From: Pseudomonas sp. A34-9
GTDB lineage: Bacteria > Pseudomonadota > Gammaproteobacteria > Pseudomonadales > Pseudomonadaceae
Length of the DNA stretch: 64,000 nucleotides
Reading direction: 5' to 3'
NCBI RefSeq assembly: GCF_029543085.1
Contig: NZ_CP119967.1
Coordinates: 1,266,501-1,330,500 of the forward strand
The notes beneath the pieces were generated by a model that was not told the origin of the DNA, did no database searches, and saw only the letters and a program-made list of their open reading frames with translations. Of this stretch, positions 44,452 to 55,156 are shown one piece after another. Position numbers and translations under genes: made by a program. The stretch's first letter is position 1, and each line of letters starts with the position of its first letter.

Positions 44452-45315
44452 ATGGCAGCAATTACTGCAGCGTTGGTTAAAGAACTGCGCGAGCGTACCG
44501 GCGAAGGCATGATGGATTGCAAGAAAGCCCTGGAAAAGGCTGACGGCGACATCGAAAAAGCCATTGATGACATGCGTGCTTCGGGCGCAATCAAGGCTGC
44601 CAAAAAAGCTGGCAACGTTGCCGCTGAAGGCGCCATCGCTCTGAAAGAAGACGGCAAATCTGCTGTTCTGCTGGAAGTGAACTCGCAGACCGACTTCCTG
44701 GCTCTGCAGGACGACTTCAAGGCATTCGTTGCTGAAAGCATTGAAAAAGCCTTCGCTGACAAGCTGACTGATGTTGCTCCGCTGATCGAAGCTCAAGAAG
44801 CTGCTCGCCTGGTACTGGTCGGCAAGGTTGGCGAAAACGTCAACATCCGTCGTCTGGTTCGCGTAGAAGGCGACGTTGTTGGTGGCTACCTGCACGGCAA
44901 TAAGATCGGTGTTGCAGTTGTTCTGAAAGGCGGCAACGTTGAACTGGCCAAAGACATCGCTATGCACGTAGCGGCCAGCAACCCTGAGTTCCTGCTGCCA
45001 TCGGAAGTTTCGGCTGAAGCTATCGAACGCGAAAAAGCTGTGTTCCTGCAGTTGAACGAAGAAAAAATCAAAGGCAAGCCAGAAAACATTGTTGAAAATA
45101 TGGTCAAGGGCCGTATCAGCAAGTTCCTGGCTGAAGCAAGCCTGGTTGAGCAGGCGTTCGTCAAGAACCCTGAAGTCAAGGTTGGCGAACTGGCCAAGAA
45201 GGCTGGCGCTGAAATCGTTTCCTTCACCTACTTCAAAGTAGGCGAAGGCATCGAGAAGCCGGTCGACAACTTCGCTGAAGAAGTTGCTGCCCAGCTGGCT
45301 GCCGCCAAGCAATAA
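44452..45315 (+). CDS. tsf: Translation elongation factor Ts
   Basis: 287 residues. EF-Ts exchanges GDP for GTP on EF-Tu. The N-terminal UBA-like region MAAITAALVKELRERTGEGM and DCKKAL are hallmark, and NSQTDFLA contains the TDFV-type contact. The ATG at 44452 follows AGAGGAATTTG. Codon use is strongly biased, as expected for a highly expressed gene. Usual partner of rpsB. Confidence 0.98.
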   Translation: MAAITAALVKELRERTGEGMMDCKKALEKADGDIEKAIDDMRASGAIKAAKKAGNVAAEGAIALKEDGKSAVLLEVNSQTDFLALQDDFKAFVAESIEKAFADKLTDVAPLIEAQEAARLVLVGKVGENVNIRRLVRVEGDVVGGYLHGNKIGVAVVLKGGNVELAKDIAMHVAASNPEFLLPSEVSAEAIEREKAVFLQLNEEKIKGKPENIVENMVKGRISKFLAEASLVEQAFVKNPEVKVGELAKKAGAEIVSFTYFKVGEGIEKPVDNFAEEVAAQLAAAKQ

Positions 45316-45338
45316 GACGGTTTTTCAACTGTCGCCCG

Positions 45339-45374
45339 AAAGAGGCTGCCCGCTTACGCGCGCAGCCTCTTTTC
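45339..45374 (+). terminator. Terminator after tsf
   Basis: An 11-bp stem AAAGAGGCTGC / GCAGCCTCTTT with a 12-base loop, ending in TTTT. It separates tsf from the pyrH-frr-uppS unit. Confidence 0.85.
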
Positions 45375-45524
45375 AGATGGGGGAGCCAGTTTTTAATTGG
45401 TTTCCACTTGGAACTGACTTACAAAGCCATGTTCCGATGGCGCTGAAGCAGCGCCAAGCTAGAGTGAACGCCAGCTGTAAACAGCTCGCAAAGAATTTTA
45501 AATACGCCGCAGGAGAGATTCGCA

Positions 45525-46268
45525 ATGGCTCAGCAGGGCAGTGGTTATCAGGCTCGCTATAAACGCATTCTACTCAAGCTTAGCGGCGAGGCCCTGATGG
45601 GCTCGGAAGAGTTCGGGATCGATCCAAAAGTATTGGATCGCATGGCGCTGGAGGTTGGCCAACTGGTCGGCATCGGCGTTCAGGTCGGTCTGGTGATCGG
45701 CGGCGGCAACCTGTTCCGTGGCGAAGCCCTGAGCAAAGCCGGTATGGACCGGGTGACAGGCGACCACATGGGCATGCTGGCCACTGTGATGAACGCCCTG
45801 GCCATGCGCGATGCGCTGGAACGTGCCAATATCTCGGCCATCGTCATGTCGGCCATTTCCATGGTTGGCGTGACGGATCACTACGATCGCCGCAAAGCCA
45901 TGCGTCATCTGAACTCCAAAGACGTCGTGATTTTCGCAGCCGGTACCGGCAATCCGTTCTTCACCACGGATTCGGCAGCCTGCCTGCGTGCAATCGAAAT
46001 CGATGCCGATGTCGTGCTCAAAGCGACCAAGGTCGATGGCGTTTACACCGCTGACCCGTTCAAAGACCCGCATGCCGAGAAGTTCGATCATCTGACTTAT
46101 GATGAAGTGCTGGATCGCAAGCTGGGTGTAATGGATCTGACAGCTATCTGCCTGTGCCGCGACCACAAAATGCCGCTGCGCGTATTCAACATGAACAAAC
46201 CTGGTGCCCTGCTGAACATCGTCCATGGCGGCGCTGAAGGCACCCTGATCGAGGAAGGTCAACAATGA
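45525..46268 (+). CDS. pyrH: UMP kinase
   Basis: 247 residues. Phosphorylates UMP to UDP; hexameric amino-acid-kinase fold. [23 protein letters not shown] and [15 protein letters not shown] are family motifs. The ATG at 45525 follows CAGGAGAG. The leader holds a small hairpin GGCGCTG / CAGCGCC (45439-45455) without a T-run. The stop overlaps the frr start (ATGA). Confidence 0.97.
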   Translation: MAQQGSGYQARYKRILLKLSGEALMGSEEFGIDPKVLDRMALEVGQLVGIGVQVGLVIGGGNLFRGEALSKAGMDRVTGDHMGMLATVMNALAMRDALERANISAIVMSAISMVGVTDHYDRRKAMRHLNSKDVVIFAAGTGNPFFTTDSAACLRAIEIDADVVLKATKVDGVYTADPFKDPHAEKFDHLTYDEVLDRKLGVMDLTAICLCRDHKMPLRVFNMNKPGALLNIVHGGAEGTLIEEGQQ

Positions 46269-46822
46269 TCAACGAAATCAAAAAAGACGCTCAAGAGCGC
46301 ATGCAAAAATCCCTGGACTCTCTGGGCCATGCATTCGGCCAGATTCGTACCGGCAAGGCTCACCCAAGCATCCTGGGCAGCGTGATGGTGCCGTACTACG
46401 GTGCAGACACCTCCATCACCCAAGTGGCCAACATCACTGTAAAAGACTCGCGCACCCTGCAAGTCGTAGCCTTCGAGCGCAACATGCTCGCAGCGGTCGA
46501 CAAGGCAATCCAGAGCGCAGGCCTGAACCTCAATCCGACCAACCTGGGCGAGTTGTTGCTGATTTCCATGCCTGCCCTGACTGAAGAAACCCGCAAGGGC
46601 TTCACCAAGCAGGCGCGCAGTGCCGCCGAAGACGCGCGTGTTGCTGTGCGCAACATCCGTCGCGATGCCCTGGGCGAGCTGAAGAAGCTGGTCAAGGATA
46701 AAGAAATCAGCGAAGACGAAGAGCGTCGTGCAATCGCCGATATCGATAAGCTGACCAAGGATTCCGAAGCCCAGATCACCAAGGCTACGGAAGAGAAAGA
46801 AAAAGACCTGATGGCCGTATAA
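46265..46822 (+). CDS. frr: Ribosome recycling factor
   Basis: 185 residues, the exact usual length. With EF-G it splits post-termination ribosomes. Starts [30 protein letters not shown] and the C-terminal [20 protein letters not shown] block are present ([18 protein letters not shown]). The long helical bundle is apparent. Overlaps pyrH by 4 bp. Confidence 0.98.
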   Translation: MINEIKKDAQERMQKSLDSLGHAFGQIRTGKAHPSILGSVMVPYYGADTSITQVANITVKDSRTLQVVAFERNMLAAVDKAIQSAGLNLNPTNLGELLLISMPALTEETRKGFTKQARSAAEDARVAVRNIRRDALGELKKLVKDKEISEDEERRAIADIDKLTKDSEAQITKATEEKEKDLMAV

Positions 46823-46836
46823 GGGTCGAGTTTTTA

Positions 46837-47592
46837 ATGGACAAGACCAAGCAGACTGCGCCGTCCGCGGTGCCGCGCCATGTCGCGATCATCATGGATG
46901 GCAACAATCGCTGGGCTAAAAAACGCTTTATGCCGGGTGTTGCCGGGCATAAAGCGGGCGTGGATGCCGTGCGGGCCGTGATCGAGGTGTGTGCAGAGGC
47001 CAAGGTCGAAGTACTTACCCTGTTCGCGTTTTCCAGTGAGAACTGGCAGCGTCCGGCCGATGAAGTCAGTGCCTTGATGGATCTGTTCTTCAAGGCCTTG
47101 CGTCGTGAAGCCAAGCGCCTCAACGACAACAACATCAGCCTGCGCATCATCGGCGATCGTTCGCGCTTTCATCCGGAGCTTCAGGCAGCAATGCGTGAAG
47201 CCGAAGCGATGACGGCGGGTGCCAACCGGTTCATCCTGCAGATCGCTGCCAATTACGGCGGTCAGTGGGATATTGCTCAGGCTGCTCAGCGTCTGGCGCG
47301 TGAAGTCCAGGCCGGGCACCTGCGCCCGGAGGACATCACCCCGGATCTGCTGCAAACCTGTCTGGCGACCGGCGATCTGCCATTGCCGGACCTGTGCATC
47401 CGTACCGGTGGCGAACACCGCATCAGCAACTTCCTGCTGTGGCAACTGGCTTACGCCGAGTTGTACTTCTCCGACCTGTTCTGGCCGGACTTCAAACACG
47501 ATGCCATGCGCAATGCGCTGGCCGATTTCGCTTCACGCCAGCGTCGTTTCGGTAAAACGAGCGAGCAGGTCGAAGCTGGAGCCCGGGTTTAA
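46837..47592 (+). CDS. uppS: Undecaprenyl diphosphate synthase
   Basis: 251 residues, cis-prenyltransferase. It makes C55-PP, the carrier lipid for peptidoglycan and O-antigen. The catalytic aspartate is in IIMDGNNRWAKKR (near 20), with GHKAGVDAVR, FAFSSENWQRP and RTGGEHRISNFLLWQ. Its stop TAA shares a base with the cdsA ATG (TAATG). Confidence 0.97.
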   Translation: MDKTKQTAPSAVPRHVAIIMDGNNRWAKKRFMPGVAGHKAGVDAVRAVIEVCAEAKVEVLTLFAFSSENWQRPADEVSALMDLFFKALRREAKRLNDNNISLRIIGDRSRFHPELQAAMREAEAMTAGANRFILQIAANYGGQWDIAQAAQRLAREVQAGHLRPEDITPDLLQTCLATGDLPLPDLCIRTGGEHRISNFLLWQLAYAELYFSDLFWPDFKHDAMRNALADFASRQRRFGKTSEQVEAGARV

Positions 47593-48398
47593 TGCTTAAA
47601 CAACGAATCATCACTGCACTGATCCTGCTGCCGATTGCCTTGTGCGGGTTTTTCCTGCTGGAAGGCTCCGGTTTTGCCTTGTTCATCGGTCTGGTCGTGA
47701 CTCTGGGGGCGTGGGAATGGGCGCGTCTGGCAGGCTTCACCGGGCAAGCGTTCCGCGTGGGTTTTGCCGCCGTGGTCGCGTTCATGCTGTTTATCATGTA
47801 CATCCTGCCCGGGCTTGCCCCCTGGGTGTTGGGGGCTTCTGTGCTGTGGTGGGCGGTGGCAACCTGGCTGGTGCTGACCTATCCACAATCCAGCGCGCAT
47901 TGGTCTAGCGCCGCTACCAAGCTGGTCATCGGTCTGTTGATTCTGTTACCGGCCTGGCAAGGCCTGGTCCAGATCAAGCAGTACCCGCTGGGTAACTGGC
48001 TGATCATGGCGGTGATGGTGCTGGTCTGGGGGGCTGATATCGGGGCTTATTTCTCCGGTCGCAAATTCGGCAAGCGCAAGCTGGCCCCGCACGTCAGCCC
48101 AGGCAAAAGCTGGGAAGGCGTCTATGGTGGTCTTGCGCTGAGTCTGGTGATTACTGCCATTGTCGCGTTTGCCCGCGACTGGACCGTCGCCGAGTTGCTT
48201 AAAGGCTTGATTGGCGCTGCGCTGATCGTCTTCATCTCCGTGGTGGGCGACCTGACCGAAAGCATGTTCAAGCGTCAGTCCGGCATCAAGGACAGCAGTA
48301 ACCTGCTGCCTGGCCATGGCGGCGTACTTGATCGTATCGACAGCCTGACAGCGGCCATCCCGGTGTTTGCCGTGCTGCTGTGGATGGCTGCACCGTGA
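47592..48398 (+). CDS. cdsA: Phosphatidate cytidylyltransferase
   Basis: 268 residues, about eight membrane helices. It makes CDP-diacylglycerol from phosphatidic acid and CTP, downstream of PlsB. The signature [20 protein letters not shown] ending [13 protein letters not shown] is at about 217-248. Overlapping junctions with uppS and dxr indicate tight operon packing. Confidence 0.96.
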   Translation: MLKQRIITALILLPIALCGFFLLEGSGFALFIGLVVTLGAWEWARLAGFTGQAFRVGFAAVVAFMLFIMYILPGLAPWVLGASVLWWAVATWLVLTYPQSSAHWSSAATKLVIGLLILLPAWQGLVQIKQYPLGNWLIMAVMVLVWGADIGAYFSGRKFGKRKLAPHVSPGKSWEGVYGGLALSLVITAIVAFARDWTVAELLKGLIGAALIVFISVVGDLTESMFKRQSGIKDSSNLLPGHGGVLDRIDSLTAAIPVFAVLLWMAAP

Positions 48399-49585
48399 GT
48401 CGCCCTCAACAGATCACCGTTCTGGGCGCGACCGGCTCGATCGGTCTGAGTACGCTGGATGTCATTGCCCGCCATCCTGAGCGTTATCAGGTGTTCGCGC
48501 TGAGTGGTTTCACGCGCCTGAGTGAGCTTTTCGCCTTGTGCGTGCGTCACGTGCCGCAATTTGCCGTGGTGCCGGAAGCTACCGTTGCGCGGGGTTTGCA
48601 GGATGATTTGCGTGCTGCCGGTTTACCGACCCGCGTGCTGGTGGGGGAGGAGGGCCTGTGCCAGGTCGCTGCTGCTCCGGAAGTCGATGCAGTGATGGCG
48701 GCGATCGTTGGTGCGGCAGGGCTGCGTCCTACCCTGGCGGCTGTCGAAGCGGGCAAGAAGATTCTTCTGGCCAATAAAGAGGCGCTGGTAATGTCCGGCG
48801 CCTTGTTCATGCAAGCGGTGCGCAAGAGCGGTTCGGTACTGCTGCCGATCGACAGCGAACACAACGCGATTTTCCAGTGCATGCCACAGGATTTTGCCCG
48901 TGGATTGGGCTCGGTCGGTGTCCGTCGGATTTTACTCACAGCCTCTGGTGGTCCGTTCCGACAGACGCCGATGAGCGAGCTGGCGCATGTTTCACCTGAG
49001 CAGGCGTGTGCTCACCCGAACTGGTCTATGGGGCGCAAGATTTCGGTCGATTCGGCCAGCATGATGAATAAAGGTCTCGAACTGATCGAGGCCTGTTGGT
49101 TGTTTGATGCAAAGCCGTCGCAAGTCGAGGTGGTGATTCACCCGCAGAGCGTCATTCACTCGCTGGTCGATTATGTCGATGGTTCGGTGCTGGCGCAGTT
49201 GGGTAATCCCGACATGCGCACGCCGATCGCCAATGCCCTGGCCTGGCCGGAGCGCATTGATTCCGGCGTGGCACCGCTGGATTTGTTTGCTGTGGCGCGC
49301 CTGGACTTCGAAGCGCCGGATGAACAGCGCTTCCCTTGCCTGCGTTTGGCACGGCAGGCGGCCGAGGCTGGCGACAGCGCTCCGGCGATGCTCAACGCGG
49401 CGAACGAAGTGGCGGTGGCAGCGTTTCTCGACGGACGGGTTCGTTACCTGGAAATCGCGAGTATCATCGAGGAAGTCTTGAGCCTCGAACCGGTCGTAGC
49501 GCTGGCAGATCTCGATGCCGTATTTACGGCAGACGCCAAGGCGCGAGTTCTGGCCGAGCAGTGGTTGAAGCGCCACGATCGATAG
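48395..49585 (+). CDS. dxr: 1-deoxy-D-xylulose-5-phosphate reductoisomerase
   Basis: 396 residues. Second step of the MEP isoprenoid route, NADPH- and Mn-dependent, supplying Upp[14 protein letters not shown] binds [14 protein letters not shown] and [11 protein letters not shown] carry metal/substrate contacts, and TASGGPFR is the substrate loop. The GTG at 48395 overlaps the cdsA stop (GTGA) and aligns with MSRPQ- starts in other pseudomonads; an upstream ATG at 48380 in the frame is less likely. Confidence 0.96.
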   Translation: MSRPQQITVLGATGSIGLSTLDVIARHPERYQVFALSGFTRLSELFALCVRHVPQFAVVPEATVARGLQDDLRAAGLPTRVLVGEEGLCQVAAAPEVDAVMAAIVGAAGLRPTLAAVEAGKKILLANKEALVMSGALFMQAVRKSGSVLLPIDSEHNAIFQCMPQDFARGLGSVGVRRILLTASGGPFRQTPMSELAHVSPEQACAHPNWSMGRKISVDSASMMNKGLELIEACWLFDAKPSQVEVVIHPQSVIHSLVDYVDGSVLAQLGNPDMRTPIANALAWPERIDSGVAPLDLFAVARLDFEAPDEQRFPCLRLARQAAEAGDSAPAMLNAANEVAVAAFLDGRVRYLEIASIIEEVLSLEPVVALADLDAVFTADAKARVLAEQWLKRHDR

Positions 49586-49639
49586 AATTTGCTACACAAT
49601 GGCTACACGCGGCACTGAACAGGACTGCGGAGAAAATAG

Positions 49640-50992
49640 ATGAGCGCGCTCTATATGATTGCCGGCACCCTGATCGCTTTGGGTGTGCTGGTCACCTTTC
49701 ACGAATTCGGCCACTTCTGGGTCGCGCGTCGCTGTGGCGTCAAGGTTCTGCGTTTCTCCGTAGGCTTTGGCATGCCGTTGTTGCGCTGGCACGACAAGCA
49801 AGGCACCGAGTTTGTGGTTGCCGCGATTCCGCTGGGCGGCTACGTCAAAATGCTCGACGAACGTGAGGGTGAAGTCCCGGTCGATCAGCTTGATCAATCG
49901 TTCAACCGCAAATCCGTACGTCAGCGTATCGCCATTGTTGCGGCCGGCCCCATTGCCAATTTTCTCTTGGCGCTGGTGTTCTTCTGGGTGTTGGCGATGC
50001 TCGGCAGCGAGCAGGTGCGTCCGGTCATCGGTGCGGTTGAATCCGGCAGTATCGCCGCCAGTGCCGGTTTGAGCGCAGGTGAGGAAATCGTCGCTATCGA
50101 TGGAGAGCCGACGACCGGTTGGGCGGCCGTCAATCTGCAGTTGGTGCGGCGCCTGGGCGAAAGCGGTTCTCTGCAGTTGCTGGTGCGTGAGCAGGGTTCG
50201 ACAGCGGATTCGCCGCGTGAGCTGAAGCTGGATAACTGGCTTAAAGGTGCTGATGAGCCAGACCCGATCCGTTCTTTGGGTATTCGTCCGTGGCGCCCGG
50301 CGTTGCCACCGGTACTTGCCGAACTTGATCCGAAAGGCCCGGCTCAGGCTGCCGGTCTGAAAACAGGTGATCGCCTGTTGGCACTCGACGGCCAGGCGCT
50401 GAATGACTGGCAGCAGGTGGTCGATACGGTTCGTACGCGTCCTGATACCAAAATCATGCTGCGCATCGAGCGCGACAGTGCTCAAATCGACGTCCCTGTC
50501 ACGCTGGCGGCGCGCGGTGAAAGCAAATCGCCAAGCGGATATCTGGGTGCAGGTGTAAAAGCTGTCGACTGGCCGCCGGAGATGATTCGCGAGGTCAGTT
50601 ACGGGCCGCTGGCTGCTATTGGCGAGGGTGCCCGTCGCACTTGGACCATGAGCATCCTGACGCTCGATTCGCTAAAGAAAATGCTGTTCGGCGAGCTCTC
50701 GGTAAAAAACTTGAGTGGACCGATAACCATTGCTAAAGTGGCGGGCGCTTCTGCCCAGTCGGGTGTCGCTGATTTCCTGAATTTCCTTGCTTATCTGAGT
50801 ATTAGCCTGGGCGTTCTGAATTTGCTGCCCATTCCTGTACTGGATGGGGGGCATTTGTTGTTTTATCTGATCGAGTGGGCGCGTGGTCGTCCCTTGTCGG
50901 ATCGGGTGCAAGGTTGGGGGATACAGATCGGTATCAGTTTGGTGGTCGGGGTGATGTTGCTTGCTCTGGTCAACGATCTGGGTCGACTGTAA
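49640..50992 (+). CDS. rseP: Site-2 intramembrane metalloprotease RseP (MucP)
   Basis: 450 residues. It cleaves anti-sigma factor MucA/RseA within the membrane, freeing AlgU. The HEFGH zinc motif is at 21-25 in the first helix, two PDZ domains occupy about 115-300, and LNLLPIPVLDGGHLLF (near 393) gives the third ligand. It connects to the predicted AlgU promoter at 4690-4717. RBS GGAGAAAATAG. Confidence 0.96.
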   Translation: MSALYMIAGTLIALGVLVTFHEFGHFWVARRCGVKVLRFSVGFGMPLLRWHDKQGTEFVVAAIPLGGYVKMLDEREGEVPVDQLDQSFNRKSVRQRIAIVAAGPIANFLLALVFFWVLAMLGSEQVRPVIGAVESGSIAASAGLSAGEEIVAIDGEPTTGWAAVNLQLVRRLGESGSLQLLVREQGSTADSPRELKLDNWLKGADEPDPIRSLGIRPWRPALPPVLAELDPKGPAQAAGLKTGDRLLALDGQALNDWQQVVDTVRTRPDTKIMLRIERDSAQIDVPVTLAARGESKSPSGYLGAGVKAVDWPPEMIREVSYGPLAAIGEGARRTWTMSILTLDSLKKMLFGELSVKNLSGPITIAKVAGASAQSGVADFLNFLAYLSISLGVLNLLPIPVLDGGHLLFYLIEWARGRPLSDRVQGWGIQIGISLVVGVMLLALVNDLGRL

Positions 50993-51012
50993 CGCTTCGC
51001 TGAATTGCGAAT

Positions 51013-51039
51013 CTGCCGCATTTTGCGGCAGTTTGTTTA
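51013..51039 (+). terminator. Hairpin between rseP and bamA
   Basis: Stem CTGCCGC / GCGGCAG followed by TTTGTTTA, 21 bp after the rseP stop. It may reduce readthrough into bamA. Confidence 0.65.
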
Positions 51040-51066
51040 TTGCCAGTTGGAATAAGAAAGGACTTC

Positions 51067-53442
51067 ATGAAACGTCTGCTGCTAACTGCGGTTCTCACCG
51101 TATTGATGATCGCCGAAGTTCACGCCGAGTCCTTCACTATCTCTGATATTCGCGTCAATGGCCTCCAGCGGGTCTCCGCGGGTAGCGTCTTTGGTGCCTT
51201 GCCGTTGAACGTCGGTGAGCAGGCGGATGATCGTCGCCTGGTGGAATCCACTCGTGCGTTGTTCAAAACCGGTTTCTTTCAAGATATCCAGCTGGGCCGC
51301 GAAGGCAACGTTCTGGTAATCACGGTCGTTGAACGCCCGTCGGTCGCCAGTATCGAGATCGAAGGCAACAAGGCGATCTCCACTGAAGACTTGATGAAAG
51401 GTCTCAAACAGTCCGGTCTGGCCGAAGGCGAGATCTTCCAGCGCGCCACCCTTGAGGGTGTGCGTAACGAGCTGCAACGCCAGTACGTCGCGCAAGGCCG
51501 CTACTCGGCTACCGTTGATACCGAAGTGGTGTCGCAGCCGCGCAACCGCGTTGGTCTGAAAGTGAAGATCAACGAAGGCACCGTTGCGGCCATTCAGCAC
51601 ATCAACGTGGTGGGTAACACGGTTTTCCCTGAAGAAGACCTGACCGATCTGTTCGAGCTGAAAACCACCAACTGGCTGTCGTTCTTCAAGAACGATGACA
51701 AGTACGCCCGTGAAAAGCTTTCCGGTGACCTGGAGCGTCTGCGCTCCTACTACCTGGACCGTGGCTATATCAACATGGATATCGCTTCGACCCAGGTATC
51801 CATCACCCCGGACAAGAAGCACGTCTACATCACTGTCAACGTCAACGAAGGCGAGAAGTACACCGTTCGTGACGTCAAGCTCAGCGGTGATCTGAAAGTC
51901 CCTGAGGATCAAGTCAAATCCCTGCTGCTGGTGCAGAAGGGGCAGGTGTTCTCGCGCAAGCTGATGACCACCACGTCCGAACTGATCACCCGTCGACTGG
52001 GTAACGAGGGTTACACCTTTGCCAACGTCAACGGCGTACCTCAGCCGCACGATGAAGATCACACTGTAGACATCCTGTTCGCCGTTGATCCGGGCAAGCG
52101 TGCCTACGTCAACCGCATCAACTTCCGTGGCAACACCAAGTCCGAGGACGAAGTGCTGCGTCGTGAAATGCGTCAGATGGAAGGCGGTTGGGCTTCGACT
52201 TACTTGATCGACCAATCCAAAACCCGTCTTGAGCGTCTGGGCTTCTTTAAGGAAGTCAACGTTGAAACCCCGGCCGTGCCAGGTGTCGACGACCAGGTTG
52301 ACGTGAACTACGCCGTTGAAGAACAGGCTTCCGGTTCGATTACCGCCAGTGTCGGTTTCGCCCAGAGTGCCGGTCTGATCCTTGGTGGTTCGATCACCCA
52401 GAACAACTTCCTCGGTACCGGTAACCGCGTCAGCGTTGGCCTGACCCGCAGCGAATACCAGAGCCGCTACAACTTCGGCTACGTTGACCCGTACTGGACC
52501 GCCGATGGCGTGAGCCTGGGTTACAACGCGTTCTATCGCACCACCGACTACAAAGACCTCGACGTCGACGTAGCCAGCTATGCGGTAGACAGCCTGGGTG
52601 CCGGTGTGAACGTTGGTTACCCGATCAGCGAGACTTCGCGTCTGACCTTCGGCCTGTCCGCTCAACAAGACACGATCAAGACCGGTACCTACACCGTTGA
52701 CGAGATTTTCGACTTCGTTAACAAAGAAGGCGACAAGTACCTGAACTTCAAGGCTTCGGCCGGCTGGTCTGAATCGACCCTGAACAAAGGCGTACTGCCG
52801 ACCCGTGGCCGTTCCCAGAGCCTGACTCTGGAAACCACCATTCCAGGCAGCGACCTGTCGTTCTACAAACTGGATTACCGCGGTCAGCTGTTCCAGCCGA
52901 TCAGCGAGAACTACACCCTGCGCCTGCATACCGAATTGGGTTATGGCGACGGTTATGGTTCGACCGACGGCTTGCCGTTCTATGAAAACTACTATGCTGG
53001 TGGTTTCAACTCGGTTCGTGGTTTCAAGGACAGTACTCTCGGCCCACGTAGTACGCCGAGTAAAGGTACCAACCCGGGCACGCTGGCTGACCCGGACCAG
53101 GATCCACTGCCGTTCGGTGGTAACGTCCTGATCCAGGGTGGTGTCGAGGTTCTGTTCCCGCTGCCGTTCGTGAAAGATCAACGCTCCCTGCGTACCTCGG
53201 TATTCTGGGATGTCGGTAACGTGTTTGACTCCAAGTGCTCGGACACTACAAACGCCAACGGCTCGAAGTCGAACACCCAGTGTAACGACATCAGCCTGAG
53301 CAACATGGCCAGTTCCGTCGGTGTGGGTGTGACCTGGGTCACCGCACTGGGTCCTCTGAGCTTTGCGTTGGCCATGCCGATCAAGAAACCGGATGACGCT
53401 GAAACTCAAGTGTTCCAATTCTCCCTCGGCCAGACGTTCTAA
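51067..53442 (+). CDS. bamA: Outer-membrane assembly factor BamA (Omp85/Opr86)
   Basis: 791 residues. Core of the BAM complex that inserts beta-barrel proteins. A signal peptide ends at VHAES, five POTRA domains span about 22-420, and a 16-strand barrel follows with the conserved VRGF segment (FNSVRGFKDS) in the lid loop. It ends in FSLGQTF, a terminal phenylalanine typical of barrel proteins. The ATG at 51067 follows AAAGGACTTC. Followed by skp, lpxD and fabZ. Confidence 0.97.
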   Translation: MKRLLLTAVLTVLMIAEVHAESFTISDIRVNGLQRVSAGSVFGALPLNVGEQADDRRLVESTRALFKTGFFQDIQLGREGNVLVITVVERPSVASIEIEGNKAISTEDLMKGLKQSGLAEGEIFQRATLEGVRNELQRQYVAQGRYSATVDTEVVSQPRNRVGLKVKINEGTVAAIQHINVVGNTVFPEEDLTDLFELKTTNWLSFFKNDDKYAREKLSGDLERLRSYYLDRGYINMDIASTQVSITPDKKHVYITVNVNEGEKYTVRDVKLSGDLKVPEDQVKSLLLVQKGQVFSRKLMTTTSELITRRLGNEGYTFANVNGVPQPHDEDHTVDILFAVDPGKRAYVNRINFRGNTKSEDEVLRREMRQMEGGWASTYLIDQSKTRLERLGFFKEVNVETPAVPGVDDQVDVNYAVEEQASGSITASVGFAQSAGLILGGSITQNNFLGTGNRVSVGLTRSEYQSRYNFGYVDPYWTADGVSLGYNAFYRTTDYKDLDVDVASYAVDSLGAGVNVGYPISETSRLTFGLSAQQDTIKTGTYTVDEIFDFVNKEGDKYLNFKASAGWSESTLNKGVLPTRGRSQSLTLETTIPGSDLSFYKLDYRGQLFQPISENYTLRLHTELGYGDGYGSTDGLPFYENYYAGGFNSVRGFKDSTLGPRSTPSKGTNPGTLADPDQDPLPFGGNVLIQGGVEVLFPLPFVKDQRSLRTSVFWDVGNVFDSKCSDTTNANGSKSNTQCNDISLSNMASSVGVGVTWVTALGPLSFALAMPIKKPDDAETQVFQFSLGQTF

Positions 53443-53487
53443 GCGTCTGACCCAAGATAACGACAATGGATTTTGTAGGAGTGCATC

Positions 53488-53991
53488 GTGCGTAAGTTGA
53501 CTCAATTGGTTCTCCTGGCCTCCTTGATGGTGGCAGGCCCGGCATTTGCCGACATGAAAATCGCTGTTCTGAACTATCAGATGGCTCTGCTGGAATCCGA
53601 TGCGGCCAAGAAGTACGCCGTGGACGCCGAGAAGAAGTTCGGTCCACAACTGACCAAACTGAAAACCCTGGAAAGCAGTGCCAAGGGTATCCAGGATCGT
53701 CTGATGGCCGGTGGCGACAAAATGCAGCAGGGTGAGCGTGAGCGTCTGGAGCTGGAATTCAAGCAAAAGGCCCGTGACTTCCAGTTCCAGTCCAAGGAAC
53801 TGAACGAAGCCAAAGCCGTTGCTGACCGCGAAATGCTCAAGCAACTGAAGCCGAAGCTGGATAGCGCAGTGGAAGAAGTCATCAAGAAAGGTGGTTTTGA
53901 TCTGGTGTTCGAGCGTGGTGCAGTGATCGATGTCAAACCTCAGTACGACATCACGCGCCAGGTTATCGAGCGCATGAATCAGCTGAAGTAA
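53488..53991 (+). CDS. skp: Periplasmic chaperone Skp (OmpH)
   Basis: 167 residues. It holds unfolded outer-membrane proteins between SecYEG and BAM. A signal peptide (VRKLTQLVLLASLMVAGPAFA) precedes a small beta core and a long coiled-coil hairpin rich in K, E and Q (about 40-130). It uses a GTG start at 53488 preceded by TAGGAGTGCATC. Classic position between bamA and lpxD. Confidence 0.94.
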   Translation: MRKLTQLVLLASLMVAGPAFADMKIAVLNYQMALLESDAAKKYAVDAEKKFGPQLTKLKTLESSAKGIQDRLMAGGDKMQQGERERLELEFKQKARDFQFQSKELNEAKAVADREMLKQLKPKLDSAVEEVIKKGGFDLVFERGAVIDVKPQYDITRQVIERMNQLK

Positions 53992-53994
53992 CCC

Positions 53995-55050
53995 ATGACC
54001 GTGAATATCAAGCTCGGCCAATTGGCCGAGTTCCTCGGCGCCACCCTGCGTGGCGACCCTGAGACGAAAATTACTGGGCTAGCCACTTTGCAAGAGGCTG
54101 GCCCAGCTCAGTTGAGCTTTCTGGCAAACCCTCAATATCGCAAATACCTCGCCGGCTCGCAGGCAGCAGCACTGTTGCTCAAAGAAGCCGATGCCGAAGG
54201 TTTTGCCGGTAATGCGTTGGTGGTGCCGGATCCTTACCTGGCTTACGCGCGAATCTCGCATCTGTTCGATCCCAAGCCAAAAGCCTCTGCGGGTATCCAT
54301 CCGTCGGCGGTCATTGCGCCTGACGCAGTGGTTGATCCAACCGCCAGCATCGGTCCGTTCGTGGTGATCGAGGCCGGTGCGCGGATCGCGGCAAACGTGA
54401 CACTGGGCGCGCATTGCTTCATCGGCGCGCGCAGTGAAATCGGCGAAGGCGGCTGGCTAGCGCCCCGCGTAACGCTGTATCACGACGTGCGCATCGGCAA
54501 GCGTGTGGTTATCCAGTCCGGTGCCGTGCTCGGCGGCGAAGGTTTCGGTTTCGCCAACGAAAAAGGCATCTGGCAGAAAATCGCCCAGATTGGTGGCGTG
54601 ACCATCGGCGACGATGTCGAGATTGGCGTGAACACCGCTATCGACCGCGGTGCGTTGGCCGATACCGTGATCGGCAATGGCGTGAAGCTCGACAACCAGA
54701 TTCAGATCGCCCACAACGTTCAGGTCGGTGATCACACCGCCATGGCGGCGTGTGTCGGCATTTCCGGCAGCACCAAGATCGGCAAGCACTGCATGCTCGC
54801 CGGCGGTGTTGGCCTGGTGGGCCACATTGATATTTGCGACAACGTTTTCCTCACCGGGATGACCATGGTGACTCACTCGATTACCGAGCCGGGTGCCTAT
54901 TCTTCCGGTACAGCCATGCAACCGGCGGCCGAATGGCGCAAAAGCGCGGCCCGCATCCGTCAGCTCGATGACATCGCGCGACGTTTGAAACAGCTGGAAA
55001 AGCGCGTAGGGGAAGTGACCCCTGACGGCAATGCTTCATCAGATGGCTGA
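53995..55050 (+). CDS. lpxD: UDP-3-O-(3-hydroxyacyl)glucosamine N-acyltransferase
   Basis: 351 residues. Third step of lipid A synthesis. An N-terminal uridine-binding domain ([19 protein letters not shown]) precedes a left-handed beta-helix of hexapeptide repeats and a C-terminal helix. The catalytic histidine is expected in [19 protein letters not shown] (near 240). The ATG is 3 bp after the skp stop. Confidence 0.96.
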   Translation: MTVNIKLGQLAEFLGATLRGDPETKITGLATLQEAGPAQLSFLANPQYRKYLAGSQAAALLLKEADAEGFAGNALVVPDPYLAYARISHLFDPKPKASAGIHPSAVIAPDAVVDPTASIGPFVVIEAGARIAANVTLGAHCFIGARSEIGEGGWLAPRVTLYHDVRIGKRVVIQSGAVLGGEGFGFANEKGIWQKIAQIGGVTIGDDVEIGVNTAIDRGALADTVIGNGVKLDNQIQIAHNVQVGDHTAMAACVGISGSTKIGKHCMLAGGVGLVGHIDICDNVFLTGMTMVTHSITEPGAYSSGTAMQPAAEWRKSAARIRQLDDIARRLKQLEKRVGEVTPDGNASSDG

Positions 55051-55077
55051 TACCATTTCCATATCAAGTGTGCACAG

Positions 55078-55128
55078 CCTCTAGACTGCCTCCTTGATTT
55101 GCTAGAGGAGTGCGCGTCAGTCGCGCTC
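55078..55128 (+). promoter_or_regulatory. Two adjoining hairpins in the fabZ leader
   Basis: CCTCTAG (55078-55084) / CTAGAGG (55102-55108), then GAGTGCG (55108-55114) / CGCGCTC (55122-55128, one G-U). They share a base at the join, so they may be alternatives. No T-run follows. Function unclear; mRNA processing or attenuation is possible. Confidence 0.35.
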
Positions 55129-55156
55129 CCAATCTTTACATAGGCTTCCCCCCGAA

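Noticed and set aside
51082..54021. 979-codon minus-strand frame across bamA and skp
   Set aside because: Antisense shadow of two strongly conserved genes; it crosses a gene boundary and shows no domain.
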